Shown: positions 1 through 9,059, counted from the first letter of the stretch. The stretch is DNA of 25,176 bases from JANRKN01 sp033763435 (GCA_033763435.1 JANRKN010000050.1:1-25176); one strand, 5' to 3'. A program made the numbers and translations. Notes: a model not told the origin generated them from the letters alone.

Positions 1-1
1 G

Positions 2-23
2 CCTGAGTGGGGCCTGAGTGGGG
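2..23. repeat. Perfect 11-base tandem duplication upstream of tssE
   Basis: CCTGAGTGGGG occurs twice head to tail (2-12 and 13-23). It lies just before tssE. A TGA at 4-6 could be the stop of a truncated upstream gene, but only six bases of that gene would be in view. The unit resembles other G-rich short repeats in this window and looks like replication slippage rather than a binding site. Confidence 0.6.
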
Positions 24-68
24 CTCGAAAGACGTGCGAAGAGATCGGGATCGCGGAGGGTCTGACGC

Positions 69-569
69 GTGGCGGAGTTGACGACAGGTGAACGCTTGCA
101 GCCGGCGCTGCTCGATCGTCTGCGCGACGACGAGCCGCAGGCCAAGAGCGAGAGCCGCGAACGGCGGGTGATGTCGATGCGACAGCTCCGCGAGGCGGTG
201 CTGCGCGACCTGTCGTGGCTGATGAACACGCCCAGCAAGCCGGACTTTGACGAGATCCATCAGTTCCCGCTCGTCGCCAAGAGCGTGCTGAACTACGGCA
301 TCCTGGACTTCACGGGCCTGAGCGTCGAGACGCTGCGGAGCGTGCGGCTCGAGTACGTCGTGAAGGAAGCCATCGAGGCCTTCGAGCCGCGGATCATGAA
401 GATGGGCCTGGCGGTCCGCGCGGTCGAGAACAAGCGCGAGAGCCAGCCGACGCTGGTGGCCTTCGAGATCAGCGGCGACATGTGCCCGCTGCCCATGCCC
501 GAGGCGCTGTTCGTGCGGACCGAGCTGGACCTTGACACGGGCCAGTGCGAGCTGAAGGAGCGCGGGTAA
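69..569 (+). CDS. tssE: T6SS baseplate subunit TssE (gp25-like)
   Basis: TssE is the T4 gp25-like component of the T6SS baseplate wedge; with TssF and TssG it anchors the start of the contractile sheath. The 166-aa protein has the family hallmarks: an N-terminal motif RLQPALLDRLRDDEP, then QLREAVLRDLSWLMNT, then the conserved SVLNYGILDFTG core near the middle, and a C-terminal strand with the EISGDMCPLP stretch. Length is normal for the family. I take the GTG at 69 because GGAGGG (55-60) sits 8 bases before it. It is followed after a 47-base gap by tssF, and the five genes tssE-F-G-H-vgrG run in one direction, consistent with one transcript. The assignment is firm; only the exact start (GTG versus an internal ATG) is open. 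Confidence 0.95.
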   Translation: MAELTTGERLQPALLDRLRDDEPQAKSESRERRVMSMRQLREAVLRDLSWLMNTPSKPDFDEIHQFPLVAKSVLNYGILDFTGLSVETLRSVRLEYVVKEAIEAFEPRIMKMGLAVRAVENKRESQPTLVAFEISGDMCPLPMPEALFVRTELDLDTGQCELKERG

Positions 570-616
570 GGCACAGGGTTCGGGGTGGTCGGCGACGGGG
601 AAGGTGACGGAGCGGT

Positions 617-2608
617 ATGGACACGAGACTGCTGCGCTATTACGACCGCGAGCTTCGGCACCTTCAGACGGTGGCGACCGAGTTCGCGCGCGAGTTTCCG
701 AAGGTGGCCGGGCGGCTGGCGCTCGACGATTTTCCGTGCGTCGATCCGTACGTTGAGCGGCTGCTCGAGGGCATGAGCTTTCTGTCGGCGCGCGTGCAGC
801 TGAAGCTCGACGCCGAGTTCCCGCGCTTTACGCAGAACCTGCTCGAGGTCGTCTATCCGCACTATCTGGGCCCGACGCCCTCGATGATCGTCGCGCAGCT
901 GGAGCCGGATTACAAGGAGGCGGGGCTGGCGGAGGGGTACGTCGTGCCGCGGGGCACGGTGCTGCGCAGCGTGCTGGGCAAGGGCGACGTGACGAGCTGC
1001 GAGTATCGCACGGCGCACGACGTGACGCTGTGGCCCATGGTCATCGAAGAGGCGCAGTACTACACGCGCGACATGGCGCTGCTGAATCTGCAGGTGCCGG
1101 CGGACAAGACGGTGGGCAAGGCGGTGCCGATGCCGCGGGCGGGTTCGGCGGCCATGAGCGCGGGTCAGGGCGTGCGCAGCGCGATCCGCATCCGCCTGAG
1201 CCTCACGGCGCCGGGCCTGACCTTCAACAAGACCAAGCTCGAACATCTCGACCTGCACCTGCACGGCGGGGACGTGCTGCCGCCCCGGCTGTTCGAGCTG
1301 ATCGTCGGGCACGTCCGCGGCGTGGTGGTTCGCCCCGTGGGCGCGATGGAGTCGCGCGCGGGCGGGGCGCGCGTCGCATGGCAGAGCGTGCTGGAGGCCG
1401 GGCCGGGCGATGAGGGCGCGGTGAGGCGCCTGGGCATGTCGCGCGACGAGGCGCTGCTGCCCTACGACGCGCGGAGCTTCCAGGGCTATCGCCTTGTGCA
1501 CGAGTACTTCGCGCTGCCCCAGCGGTATCTGTTCACGCGGATCCAGGGCCTTGCGCCGGCGATGCAGCAGTGCGCGGAGACGAAGGTCGACATCATTCTG
1601 CTGCTGGACACGGTGGATGAGCAGCTCGAGGGCGCGGTGGATGCGTCGCACATTGCGCCGTACTGCACGCCCGCGGTGAACCTGTTCCCCAAGCGCTGCG
1701 ACCGGGTGTTCGTGACCGACCGGAGCAACGAGTGGCAGGTGATCCCCGACCGGACGCGCCCGCTGGACTTTGAGGTGTATCGCGTGCAGCGTGTGACGGG
1801 CTATGGCTCGCGCACGGGCGAGGAGCGCGAGTTCAGGCCGTTTTATGCCGCGCGCGACACCGACGACACGGTCAGCGGAGTCGAGGGCGGGGCGTTCTAC
1901 GCGATCAACCGCGTGCCGCGGCTGCTGAGCGAGACCGAACGGCGCAGCCCGCGTTCGCGGTATGGCGGGAGCGAGGTCTGGGTGTCGCTCGTGGATTCGA
2001 AGGCGACGCCCTACAGCGCGGAGCTGAAGCAGCTGGGCGTTGAGGCGCTGTGCACGAACCGCGACCTGCCGCTGATGATGCCGGTGGGCAAGGGCTCGAC
2101 GGACTTCACGCTGGACGTGGGTGCGCCGGTGACGCGGGTGATGGTGATGTCGGGTCCGACGGCGCCGCGCTTGAGCGCGGCCGAGGGCGAGGCGGCGTGG
2201 CGGCTGATCAGCCACCTGAGCCTGAACTATCTGTCGCTGACCGACTCGGACGAGCGGGAGGGCGCGGCGGGGCTGCGCGAGGTGCTCAAGCTGTACGCCG
2301 ACACGGGCGAAGCGACGAGCCGCAAGCAGGTCGAGGCGGTGCGGAGCGTGCAGAGCCAGGCGATCACGCGGCGCGTGCCGGACGAGGCGGGGGGCCCGAT
2401 CGCGTTTGCGCGCGGGCTGGAGGTGAGCGTGCTGCTGGATGAGAGCGGCTTTGCGGGCAGCGGTGCGTTTGTTCTGGGCAGCGTGCTGGAGCAGTTCTTC
2501 GCGCGGTATGTGAGTCTGAACTCGTTCACGGAGACGGTCGTGAAGACCGTCGACCGAGGGGAGATCATGCGATGGGGCGCCAGGCTGGGCCAGCGGCCGA
2601 TCTTCTGA
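617..2608 (+). CDS. tssF: T6SS baseplate subunit TssF (VasA/ImpG)
   Basis: TssF is the large baseplate wedge protein that with TssG forms a TssF2G heterotrimer binding TssE, TssK and the VgrG hub. The 663-aa protein begins with the classic TssF opening LLRYYDRELRHLQTVATEFA, followed by FPKVAGRLAL and the PHYLGPTPSM motif, and contains the mid-protein YRLVHEYFALPQRYLFTRI stretch. Length fits the family. The ATG at 617 is preceded by AAGGTGA (601-607). Its 3' end overlaps the start of tssG by 37 bases, which suggests translational coupling of the two partners that assemble together. No frameshift or missing part is visible. Confidence 0.97.
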   Translation: MDTRLLRYYDRELRHLQTVATEFAREFPKVAGRLALDDFPCVDPYVERLLEGMSFLSARVQLKLDAEFPRFTQNLLEVVYPHYLGPTPSMIVAQLEPDYKEAGLAEGYVVPRGTVLRSVLGKGDVTSCEYRTAHDVTLWPMVIEEAQYYTRDMALLNLQVPADKTVGKAVPMPRAGSAAMSAGQGVRSAIRIRLSLTAPGLTFNKTKLEHLDLHLHGGDVLPPRLFELIVGHVRGVVVRPVGAMESRAGGARVAWQSVLEAGPGDEGAVRRLGMSRDEALLPYDARSFQGYRLVHEYFALPQRYLFTRIQGLAPAMQQCAETKVDIILLLDTVDEQLEGAVDASHIAPYCTPAVNLFPKRCDRVFVTDRSNEWQVIPDRTRPLDFEVYRVQRVTGYGSRTGEEREFRPFYAARDTDDTVSGVEGGAFYAINRVPRLLSETERRSPRSRYGGSEVWVSLVDSKATPYSAELKQLGVEALCTNRDLPLMMPVGKGSTDFTLDVGAPVTRVMVMSGPTAPRLSAAEGEAAWRLISHLSLNYLSLTDSDEREGAAGLREVLKLYADTGEATSRKQVEAVRSVQSQAITRRVPDEAGGPIAFARGLEVSVLLDESGFAGSGAFVLGSVLEQFFARYVSLNSFTETVVKTVDRGEIMRWGARLGQRPIF

Positions 2609-3912
2609 GAGGTCGGGGCCCGATCCCGACGCGGGGCACGCCGGCGGGCGCGCCGGGTGGTCGCACGCCCGCGCAGGGTGCCGCGCCCGCGGGCCCTCGC
2701 GCCAGCGCGTGGACGCAGGACGCGGCCCGGCGGTACTCGCGCGGGCAGGACTTGCTCGAGCGGCTGCGGACGAGCCCGTGGAGCTTTGATTTCTTCGGCG
2801 CGGTGAGGCAGCTGGAGTGCGCGTTCCGCCACTTGCCGCGGGTCGGCGCGAGCCAGCGCGTGAGCGACGATCCGGTGCGGTTCTGTCAGGAGCCGAGCCT
2901 GGCGTTCTCGCCTTGCACGGTGAGCGAGTTCCGCCCGGCGGGCCATTCGCCGGGGATCGGGATGGCGGGGGCGACGAGCGATCAGTGCTCGAGGCCGCCG
3001 CGGCTGTTCATCAACTTTTTCGGATTGCTCGGTCCCAACGGCCCGATGCCGCTGCATCTCACCGAGTACACGCGCGACCGCGAGCGCAACCACCGCGACC
3101 CGACGACGTCGCGGTTCTTTGACGTGTTCAACCATCGCATGGCGAGTCTGTTCTACCGCGCGTGGGCGCTGAACTCGATGCCAGCGAGCTTTGACCGCGC
3201 TGTGCCCGAGCCGGGCGCGAGCGAGCGGGATGTGATCGCGGGCACCGCGGGCGGGCGGTGGGAGGACGACAAGTACTCGATCTACGTGGGCAGTCTGTTC
3301 GGGCTGGGGCTGCCTCAGCTGGCCCGGCGCGACGCGATGCCCGACCCGGCGAAGATGTTCTACGCGGGGCGGCTCGTGCCGCAGGCGCGGAACGCCGAGG
3401 GTCTGCTGAGCGTGATCGCGGATTACTTCGGCGTGCGTGCGCAGGTGCGCGAGTTCGCGGGGCGCTGGGTCGAGCTGCCCGCGCAGTATCAGTGCAAGCT
3501 GGGCGGCTCGCGGGCGAGCTCGACGCTGGGCGCGGGCGCGGTCGCGGGGTCGAAGGTCTGGGACCGTCAGAGCATGATCGGGCTGACGCTCGGGCCCATG
3601 AGCCTCGAGGACTATGCGCGGTTCTGCCCGGTGGACGCGGTGGATGCGGGCCCGGGCCCGAGGCCAGCGGACCCGCCCAAGGCCGCGGGAAGGCTGCGGG
3701 CGTGGATGAAGAACTACTTCAACCTCGAGCTTGCGTGGGAGGCCCGCGTGGTGCTCAAGGGGTCGGAGGTGCCGGGCACGAAGCTCGGCGACGGCGGGCG
3801 TACGGGCATGGGCTCGCGCCTGGGTTGGACGACGTGGATCGGCACACATGGGATTGGCGCGGCCCCCAAGGCCGGCGCGCCCGACCGGGGCGACCTGGTC
3901 CTGCGCGGTTGA
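2572..3912 (+). CDS. tssG: T6SS baseplate subunit TssG (VasB/ImpH), N-terminally extended
   Basis: TssG is the second wedge protein and partners with TssF. Family marks are LRTSPWSFDFFGAVRQLE (about residues 64-81), the RPPRLFINFFGLLGPNGPMP block, and LGWTTWIG at the C terminus. At 446 aa it is about 100 residues longer than many TssG proteins. The excess is mainly a Gly/Pro/Ala-rich leader of about 50 residues before the conserved start and a loop near residues 365-385. The ATG at 2572 lies inside the end of tssF and has GAGGGGAG (2556-2563) at an 8-base distance, so the long start is plausible, although part of the leader may be untranslated. A 53-base gap separates it from tssH. Confidence 0.94.
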   Translation: MGRQAGPAADLLRGRGPIPTRGTPAGAPGGRTPAQGAAPAGPRASAWTQDAARRYSRGQDLLERLRTSPWSFDFFGAVRQLECAFRHLPRVGASQRVSDDPVRFCQEPSLAFSPCTVSEFRPAGHSPGIGMAGATSDQCSRPPRLFINFFGLLGPNGPMPLHLTEYTRDRERNHRDPTTSRFFDVFNHRMASLFYRAWALNSMPASFDRAVPEPGASERDVIAGTAGGRWEDDKYSIYVGSLFGLGLPQLARRDAMPDPAKMFYAGRLVPQARNAEGLLSVIADYFGVRAQVREFAGRWVELPAQYQCKLGGSRASSTLGAGAVAGSKVWDRQSMIGLTLGPMSLEDYARFCPVDAVDAGPGPRPADPPKAAGRLRAWMKNYFNLELAWEARVVLKGSEVPGTKLGDGGRTGMGSRLGWTTWIGTHGIGAAPKAGAPDRGDLVLRG

Positions 3913-3954
3913 GTTGGAACACGAACGGCGCACGAAACTTCGGGCGCCCGTTGC

Positions 3955-3964
3955 GGAGGTGATC
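3955..3964 (+). promoter_or_regulatory. Near-perfect Shine-Dalgarno sequence of tssH
   Basis: GGAGGTGATC matches the 16S rRNA anti-SD over ten bases and lies directly before the ATG at 3966. It is the strongest ribosome site I saw in the window and fixes the clpV start. It may also serve to express ClpV at a higher level than the baseplate genes upstream. Confidence 0.8.
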
Positions 3965-3965
3965 G

Positions 3966-6737
3966 ATGGCGGAGATTTCCCGTTCGGCGCTGTTCGGCAA
4001 GCTGAACCCCCTCGCGTACAAGGCCCTTGAGGGCGCGACGGTGTTCTGCAAACTCCGCGGCAATCCCTACGTCGAGTTCGTGCACTGGATGCACCAGGTC
4101 ATGCAGCAGCCCGACTCGGACCTGCACCGCGTCATCAAGCACTTCCAGCTCGATGTCTCGCGCCTCGCGGCCGACGTCACCGCGTCGCTCGATCGACTGC
4201 CCCGCGGCGCGAGCAGCATCAGCGACCTGTCGAACCACCTCTGCGAGGCGGTCGAGCGCGGCTGGACCTACGCGACGCTGATGTACGGCGAGAGCGCGGT
4301 GCGCACCGGGCACGTGATGGTCGGCGTCATGAAGACCGTCTCGCTCAAGGGCGTGCTCGTCTCGATCTCGCGCGAGTTTGACAAGGTCAAGGAGGAGCAG
4401 CTCTCCGACGGCTTCACGAAGATCACGCAGGGCTCGCCCGAAGCGACGATGCCCGCGCAGGACGGCTCGGGCCTCTCGGGCGCGGCGCCGGGCGAGAGCT
4501 CGGGCGCGATGGCCCCGGCGCAGATGGGCAAGCAGGAGGCGCTGAAGAAGTTCTGCGTGGACCTGACGGAGAAGGCCGCCAAGGGTGAGATCGATCCGAT
4601 CGTTGGGCGCGATGAAGAGATCCGCCAGTGCGTGGACATCCTGATGCGCCGTCGGCAGAACAACCCGATCCTGACGGGTGAGGCGGGCGTGGGCAAGACG
4701 GCGGTGGTCGAGGGCTTCGCGCTGCGGATCCACGCGGGCGATGTTCCGCCGCAGCTCAAGGACGTCCGGCTGCTGACGCTGGATCTGGGCCTGCTGCAGG
4801 CGGGCGCGAGCATGAAGGGCGAGTTTGAGAACCGCCTGCGCCAGGTGATCGAGGAGGTGCAGGCCTCGCCCAAGCCGATCATCATGTTCATCGACGAGGC
4901 GCACACGCTGATCGGCGCGGGCGGCGCGGCGGGCCAGAACGACGCGGCGAACCTGCTCAAGCCCGCGCTCGCGCGAGGCACGCTGCGCACCGTCGCGGCG
5001 ACGACCTGGGCCGAGTACAAGAAGTACTTCGAGAAGGACCCCGCGCTCACCCGGCGCTTCCAAGTCATCAAGGTTGAGGAGCCCAGCGAGCACAAGGCGC
5101 TGCTGATGATCCGCAACCTCGCGGGCACGCTCGAGAAGCACCACCGCGTGCTCGTGCTCGATGAGGCGCTGGAAGCGGCGGTGCGGCTCAGCCATCGGTA
5201 CATCCCCGCGCGCCAGCTGCCCGACAAGGCGGTGAGCCTGATCGATACGGCCTGCGCGCGCGTGGCGATCAGCCAGCACGCGGTGCCGCCGGAGGTCGAT
5301 GACTCGCGCCGGAAGATCCAGGGCCTGGAGACCGAGCAGCAGATCCTGCAGCGCGAGAGCGCGATGGGCATGGAGCACGCCGAGCGGCGCGCGCAGGTCG
5401 AGGAGTCGCTGAAGACCGAGCGTGCGCGCCTCGCCGAGCTCGAGAGCCACTGGACGAAAGAGCGCGAACTCGTCGACAAGATCCTGGACCTGCGGGCCAA
5501 GCTGCGCGCGGGCAGCGAGCAGTCGCTCGACCCCAAGACCGCGGCCGGTCAGGCGGCGGGTGCCAGCAGCGCCAAGCCCGCGGCCGCGGCCGCCGGCGCC
5601 GCCCCCGCCCCGGGCGCTGAGGCGCCCAAGCCGCTGACGGAGGATGAGCGTCTGAAGCTGCTCGAGCAGCTCAAGCTGCTGCAGGGCGAGCTCGCGGCCT
5701 TCCAGGGCGAGAATCCGCTGATCCTGCCGAGCGTCGATCATCAGGCGGTCGCGTCGGTCGTGGGCGACTGGACGGGCATCCCCGTCGGCAAGATGGTCAA
5801 GAACGAGATCGAGAACGTGCTGAAGCTCGCGGACATCCTCGAGCGGCGCGTGATCGGTCAGCGTCACGGGCTGGAGGCGATCGCCAAGCGCATCCAGACC
5901 AGCCGCGCGGGCCTGGACAACCCCAGCCGGCCCATCGGCGTGTTCATGCTCGTGGGTCCGTCGGGCGTCGGCAAGACCGAGACGGCGCTCACGCTCGCCG
6001 AGACGCTCTACGGCGGCGAGCAGAACCTCATCGTCATCAACATGAGCGAGTTCCAGGAAGCGCACACCGTCAGCACGCTCAAGGGCGCGCCCCCCGGCTA
6101 TGTCGGCTACGGCGAGGGCGGCATCCTGACCGAGGCGGTCCGCCGGAGGCCCTACTCGGTCGTGCTGCTCGACGAGGTCGAGAAGGCGCACCCCGACGTG
6201 CACGAGATCTTCTTCCAGGTGTTCGACAAGGGCATGATGGAAGACGGCGAAGGGCGCGAGATCGACTTCAAGAACACGATCATCCTGCTCACGAGCAACG
6301 TGGGCAGCGACCTGATCATGAACATGTGCAAGGACCCCGAGCTCAAGCCCGAGCCGGAGGGGATTGCCAAGGCGCTGCGCGAGCCGCTGCTGAAGGTGTT
6401 CCCTGCCGCGCTTCTGGGCCGGTTGGTCTGCGTGCCGTACTACCCGATCAGCCCCGAGATGCTCCGGCAGATCATCCATCTGCAGATCGGTCGGATCCAG
6501 AAGCGGATGATGACGACGCAGAAGGTGCCGCTGACGTACGACGAGAGCGTGGTGGAGCTGGTCGCGGCCCGGTGCTCGGAGGCCGAGAGCGGGGCGCGTG
6601 CGGTGGATGCGATCCTGACACACACCGTACTGCCGACGATTTCGCGGGAGTTCCTGGTGCGGTTGATGGAAGGCAGGCCTATCTCCAAGGTGCACGCGGG
6701 CGTGAAGGACGGCGATTTCGTCTACACGTTCGAGTGA
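3966..6737 (+). CDS. tssH: T6SS sheath-disassembly ATPase TssH/ClpV
   Basis: ClpV is a hexameric Clp/Hsp100 AAA+ ATPase that pulls apart contracted TssB/C sheaths for reuse. The 923-aa protein has a ClpV-type N domain (about 1-150), AAA-1 with Walker A GEAGVGKT (238-245, Lys244) and Walker B IIMFIDEAH (Asp310/Glu311), a coiled-coil middle domain (about 450-515), and AAA-2 with Walker A GPSGVGKT (664-671, Lys670) and Walker B VVLLDEVEKAH (Asp736/Glu737). Both ATPase sites look intact. Between the coiled coil and AAA-2 (about 525-556) lies an Ala/Pro-rich low-complexity linker that most ClpV proteins lack. Gene order next to tssE-F-G and vgrG separates it from housekeeping ClpB. The start is set by an excellent ribosome site. 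Confidence 0.97.
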   Translation: MAEISRSALFGKLNPLAYKALEGATVFCKLRGNPYVEFVHWMHQVMQQPDSDLHRVIKHFQLDVSRLAADVTASLDRLPRGASSISDLSNHLCEAVERGWTYATLMYGESAVRTGHVMVGVMKTVSLKGVLVSISREFDKVKEEQLSDGFTKITQGSPEATMPAQDGSGLSGAAPGESSGAMAPAQMGKQEALKKFCVDLTEKAAKGEIDPIVGRDEEIRQCVDILMRRRQNNPILTGEAGVGKTAVVEGFALRIHAGDVPPQLKDVRLLTLDLGLLQAGASMKGEFENRLRQVIEEVQASPKPIIMFIDEAHTLIGAGGAAGQNDAANLLKPALARGTLRTVAATTWAEYKKYFEKDPALTRRFQVIKVEEPSEHKALLMIRNLAGTLEKHHRVLVLDEALEAAVRLSHRYIPARQLPDKAVSLIDTACARVAISQHAVPPEVDDSRRKIQGLETEQQILQRESAMGMEHAERRAQVEESLKTERARLAELESHWTKERELVDKILDLRAKLRAGSEQSLDPKTAAGQAAGASSAKPAAAAAGAAPAPGAEAPKPLTEDERLKLLEQLKLLQGELAAFQGENPLILPSVDHQAVASVVGDWTGIPVGKMVKNEIENVLKLADILERRVIGQRHGLEAIAKRIQTSRAGLDNPSRPIGVFMLVGPSGVGKTETALTLAETLYGGEQNLIVINMSEFQEAHTVSTLKGAPPGYVGYGEGGILTEAVRRRPYSVVLLDEVEKAHPDVHEIFFQVFDKGMMEDGEGREIDFKNTIILLTSNVGSDLIMNMCKDPELKPEPEGIAKALREPLLKVFPAALLGRLVCVPYYPISPEMLRQIIHLQIGRIQKRMMTTQKVPLTYDESVVELVAARCSEAESGARAVDAILTHTVLPTISREFLVRLMEGRPISKVHAGVKDGDFVYTFE

Positions 6738-6790
6738 GCCCTCGGCGGGTGCCGGCTTGGGGTGGGGCGAGGTCGGCGGCGAGCGACCGG

Positions 6791-6806
6791 CGGCGCGGGG
6801 GCGCCG
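6791..6806 (+). other. Small GC hairpin downstream of tssH
   Basis: CGGCGC and GCGCCG pair around a GGGG loop, giving a 6-bp stem about 55 bases after the clpV stop. There is no T run after it, so it is not a canonical terminator. It could weakly stabilise the clpV 3' end or cause pausing before vgrG. Confidence 0.35.
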
Positions 6807-6846
6807 GGATGTCGCGCAGGTGATGTGCGGGCGCGGAGACGGGTGA

Positions 6847-6894
6847 GGAATCGGGCGGGGAATCGGGCGGGGAATCGGGTGGGAAAGCGGGTGG
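6847..6894. repeat. Four tandem 12-base G-rich repeats upstream of vgrG
   Basis: Units GGAATCGGGCGG (6847-6858), the same again (6859-6870), GGAATCGGGTGG (6871-6882) and a decayed GAAAGCGGGTGG (6883-6894). They end 28 bases before the vgrG ATG. Their G runs could form a quadruplex in the mRNA leader, and each unit contains an SD-like GGAA/GGGG string. Copy number could change by slippage. Confidence 0.75.
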
Positions 6895-6922
6895 GGTGAG
6901 TTCGGAGAAAGGCGGCGGATCG

Positions 6923-9046
6923 ATGCCCAAGTACACGCAGGCCACGCGGCATATGGCGATCTCGACGCCGCTGGGCGAGGACAAGCTCCTGCTCGTGCGT
7001 TTCCGCGCAGTGGAGCAGCTCGGCCGGTTGTTCGAGTTCGAGGCCGAGTGTCAGAGCGAAGAGCGGAAGATCGACTTCAACAAGCTGGTCGGCCAGAACG
7101 TGACGGTGCGGATCGAGCAGACCGGCGTGTACAAGGTCGCGGGGACCGACCCCGAGCGCTACTTCAACGGGTTTGTGTCGCGGGTGACGCAGACGGGGTA
7201 CTGGGGGGCGCTGGCGCAGTATCGGCTGACGATCGTGCCGCAGATGTGGTTCCTGACGCGCGCGAGCAACTGCCGGATCTTCCAGAAGATCGCGATCCCG
7301 GACCTGATCGAGAAGATCCTGACCGACAACGGGATGGAGAAACCCGAGCGCGGCCTGAGCGCGAGCTACGAGAAGCGCGAGTACATCGTGCAGTACCGCG
7401 AGACGGACTTCAACTTCATCTCGCGGCTGATGGAGGAAGAGGGCATCTCGTACTTCTTCAAGCACGAGAACGGCAAGCACACCGTCGTGCTGGCCGACAG
7501 CCCTGCGGCCAGCAAGGACACGCCCGGCTACGCCGAGATCCCCCTCGCGCCCGTGAGCGAGGACAAGAGCCGCGGCGAAACGATCCAGGAGATCATCGTC
7601 GAGCAGGAGATCCAGCCCGGCGAGTATGCCGTCAACGACTTTGACTTCACGAAGGTGAACACGAAGCTCCTGGCCAAGGCTCAGATCGCTCGCTCGCACG
7701 AGCAGTCGAAGTTCGCGATGTACGACTATCCGGGCGAGTACGACAAGCCGCCCGAGGGGCAGTCGCTGGCGAAGATTCGGCTCGAAGAGCTGCAGGTGGG
7801 GCACGAGGTGATCCGCGGGCGGGGCGATGCGCGCGGGATTGCCGTGGGCGCCACGATGAAGGTGATCGAGCACGATCCGCTCACCGGCAAGCAGCTGCTC
7901 GTGACCGGCACGGTGGTCCATGCCGAGACGGATGAGTACGGCTCGCAGCAGGGCGGCGGCAGCGGCGCGAAGAACTACAGCGTCGCGTTCACCGCGATGC
8001 GCACGGAGCTCGGAAGCTTCCGACCCGCGCGGATCACGCCCCGGCCCATCATCGCCGGCCCGCAGACGGCGATCGTCGTGGGCAAGGCGGGTCAGGAGAT
8101 CGACACCGACGAGTGGGGGCGCGTCAAGCTGCAGTTCCACTGGGACCGCTACAGCAAGGGCGACGAGAACAGCTCGTGCTGGGTGCGCGTGAGCCAGGCG
8201 TGGGCGGGCAAGAAGTGGGGATGGATGTCGATCCCGCGGATCGGGCAGGAGGTCATCGTCGAGTTTCTCGAGGGTGATCCGGACCGGCCGATCGTGACCG
8301 GGCGGGTGTACAACAACGAGAACCCGCCGCCGTACGACCCCAAGTCGATGCCGACGATCACGACCTTCAAGAGCTCGACGAGCAAGGGCGGCTCGGGCTT
8401 CAACGAGCTGCGATTTGAGGACAAGAAGGGCGACGAGCAGATCTTCATCCACGCGGAGAAGAACCTCGACATCCGCGTGAAGAACGACCGGTTCGAAACG
8501 ATCGGCGACGATCGCCACCTGCACGTCAAGAACAAGAAGTTTGAGAAGGTCGACGCGGACTCGCACGTGACGATCGGCGGCAACCTGTTCGTCAAGGTCG
8601 ACACCGACGTGCACGAGAAGGTCGCGAAGAAAGAGGCGCGCGAGATCGGCGAGAGCAAGTCGCTGAAGGTGACGGGCGACGTCATCGAAGAGTTCATGAA
8701 GAACCAGTCGACGGTGGTGAAGGAGAACCACTACCTCAAGGCTGACAACATCGTCATCGAGGGCCTGACGAACGTGACGGTGAAGGTGGGGCAGTCGTAC
8801 ATCGCGATCGAGTCCGGCGGGATCAAGATCGGGACGACGGGCAACATCGAGCTGGAGAGCACAGGCGACACGAAGGTCAAGGCGACGGGCAACTTCAAGG
8901 CCGAGGCGACCGCGAACGCCGAGATCAAGGGCACCGCGGGCGCCAAGCTCGAGAGCACCGCGACGTGCGACGTCAAGGGCATGGTCACCAACGTCAAGGC
9001 CGACACCGCGCTCACGGTGAAGGGCGCGATCACAAACGTCGGTTGA
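6923..9046 (+). CDS. vgrG: T6SS spike protein VgrG (TssI)
   Basis: VgrG trimers form the puncturing tip of the T6SS needle and carry effectors. The 707-aa protein has the gp27-like N-terminal part (LLVRFRAVEQLGRLFEFE; IVQYRETDFNFISRLMEEEG), the gp5 OB-fold/needle signature near residues 395-480 (DTDEWGRVKLQFHWDR, WVRVSQAWAGKKWGWMSIPR, GDPDRPIVTGRVYN), then a C-terminal beta-helix of short Lys/Gly/Thr repeats (about 600-707). There is no catalytic extension, so it is a structural rather than an evolved VgrG, and cargo must be carried separately. I chose the ATG at 6923, which has GGAGAAAGG (6904-6912) in front, over an in-frame GTG at 6896 that would add nine Gly/Ser-rich residues. It stands directly before the cargo island, only 13 bases from the next gene. 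Confidence 0.95.
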   Translation: MPKYTQATRHMAISTPLGEDKLLLVRFRAVEQLGRLFEFEAECQSEERKIDFNKLVGQNVTVRIEQTGVYKVAGTDPERYFNGFVSRVTQTGYWGALAQYRLTIVPQMWFLTRASNCRIFQKIAIPDLIEKILTDNGMEKPERGLSASYEKREYIVQYRETDFNFISRLMEEEGISYFFKHENGKHTVVLADSPAASKDTPGYAEIPLAPVSEDKSRGETIQEIIVEQEIQPGEYAVNDFDFTKVNTKLLAKAQIARSHEQSKFAMYDYPGEYDKPPEGQSLAKIRLEELQVGHEVIRGRGDARGIAVGATMKVIEHDPLTGKQLLVTGTVVHAETDEYGSQQGGGSGAKNYSVAFTAMRTELGSFRPARITPRPIIAGPQTAIVVGKAGQEIDTDEWGRVKLQFHWDRYSKGDENSSCWVRVSQAWAGKKWGWMSIPRIGQEVIVEFLEGDPDRPIVTGRVYNNENPPPYDPKSMPTITTFKSSTSKGGSGFNELRFEDKKGDEQIFIHAEKNLDIRVKNDRFETIGDDRHLHVKNKKFEKVDADSHVTIGGNLFVKVDTDVHEKVAKKEAREIGESKSLKVTGDVIEEFMKNQSTVVKENHYLKADNIVIEGLTNVTVKVGQSYIAIESGGIKIGTTGNIELESTGDTKVKATGNFKAEATANAEIKGTAGAKLESTATCDVKGMVTNVKADTALTVKGAITNVG

Positions 9047-9059
9047 ACGGAGCCCCGCG

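Noticed and set aside
293..2215. 640-aa open frame on the - strand across tssE/tssF
   Set aside because: Arg/His/Ala-rich composition with no motif; it is the GC-rich shadow of two well-recognised + strand genes.
3714..6695. 993-aa open frame on the - strand across tssH
   Set aside because: Same kind of shadow; the + strand encodes an intact ClpV with all ATPase motifs.
6791..6806. Rho-independent terminator after clpV
   Set aside because: Stem of only six pairs with a GGGG loop and no T run.
6896..6922. GTG start adding nine residues to VgrG
   Set aside because: The ATG at 6923 has a better-spaced ribosome site and the added residues are Gly/Ser-rich and unlike VgrG starts.
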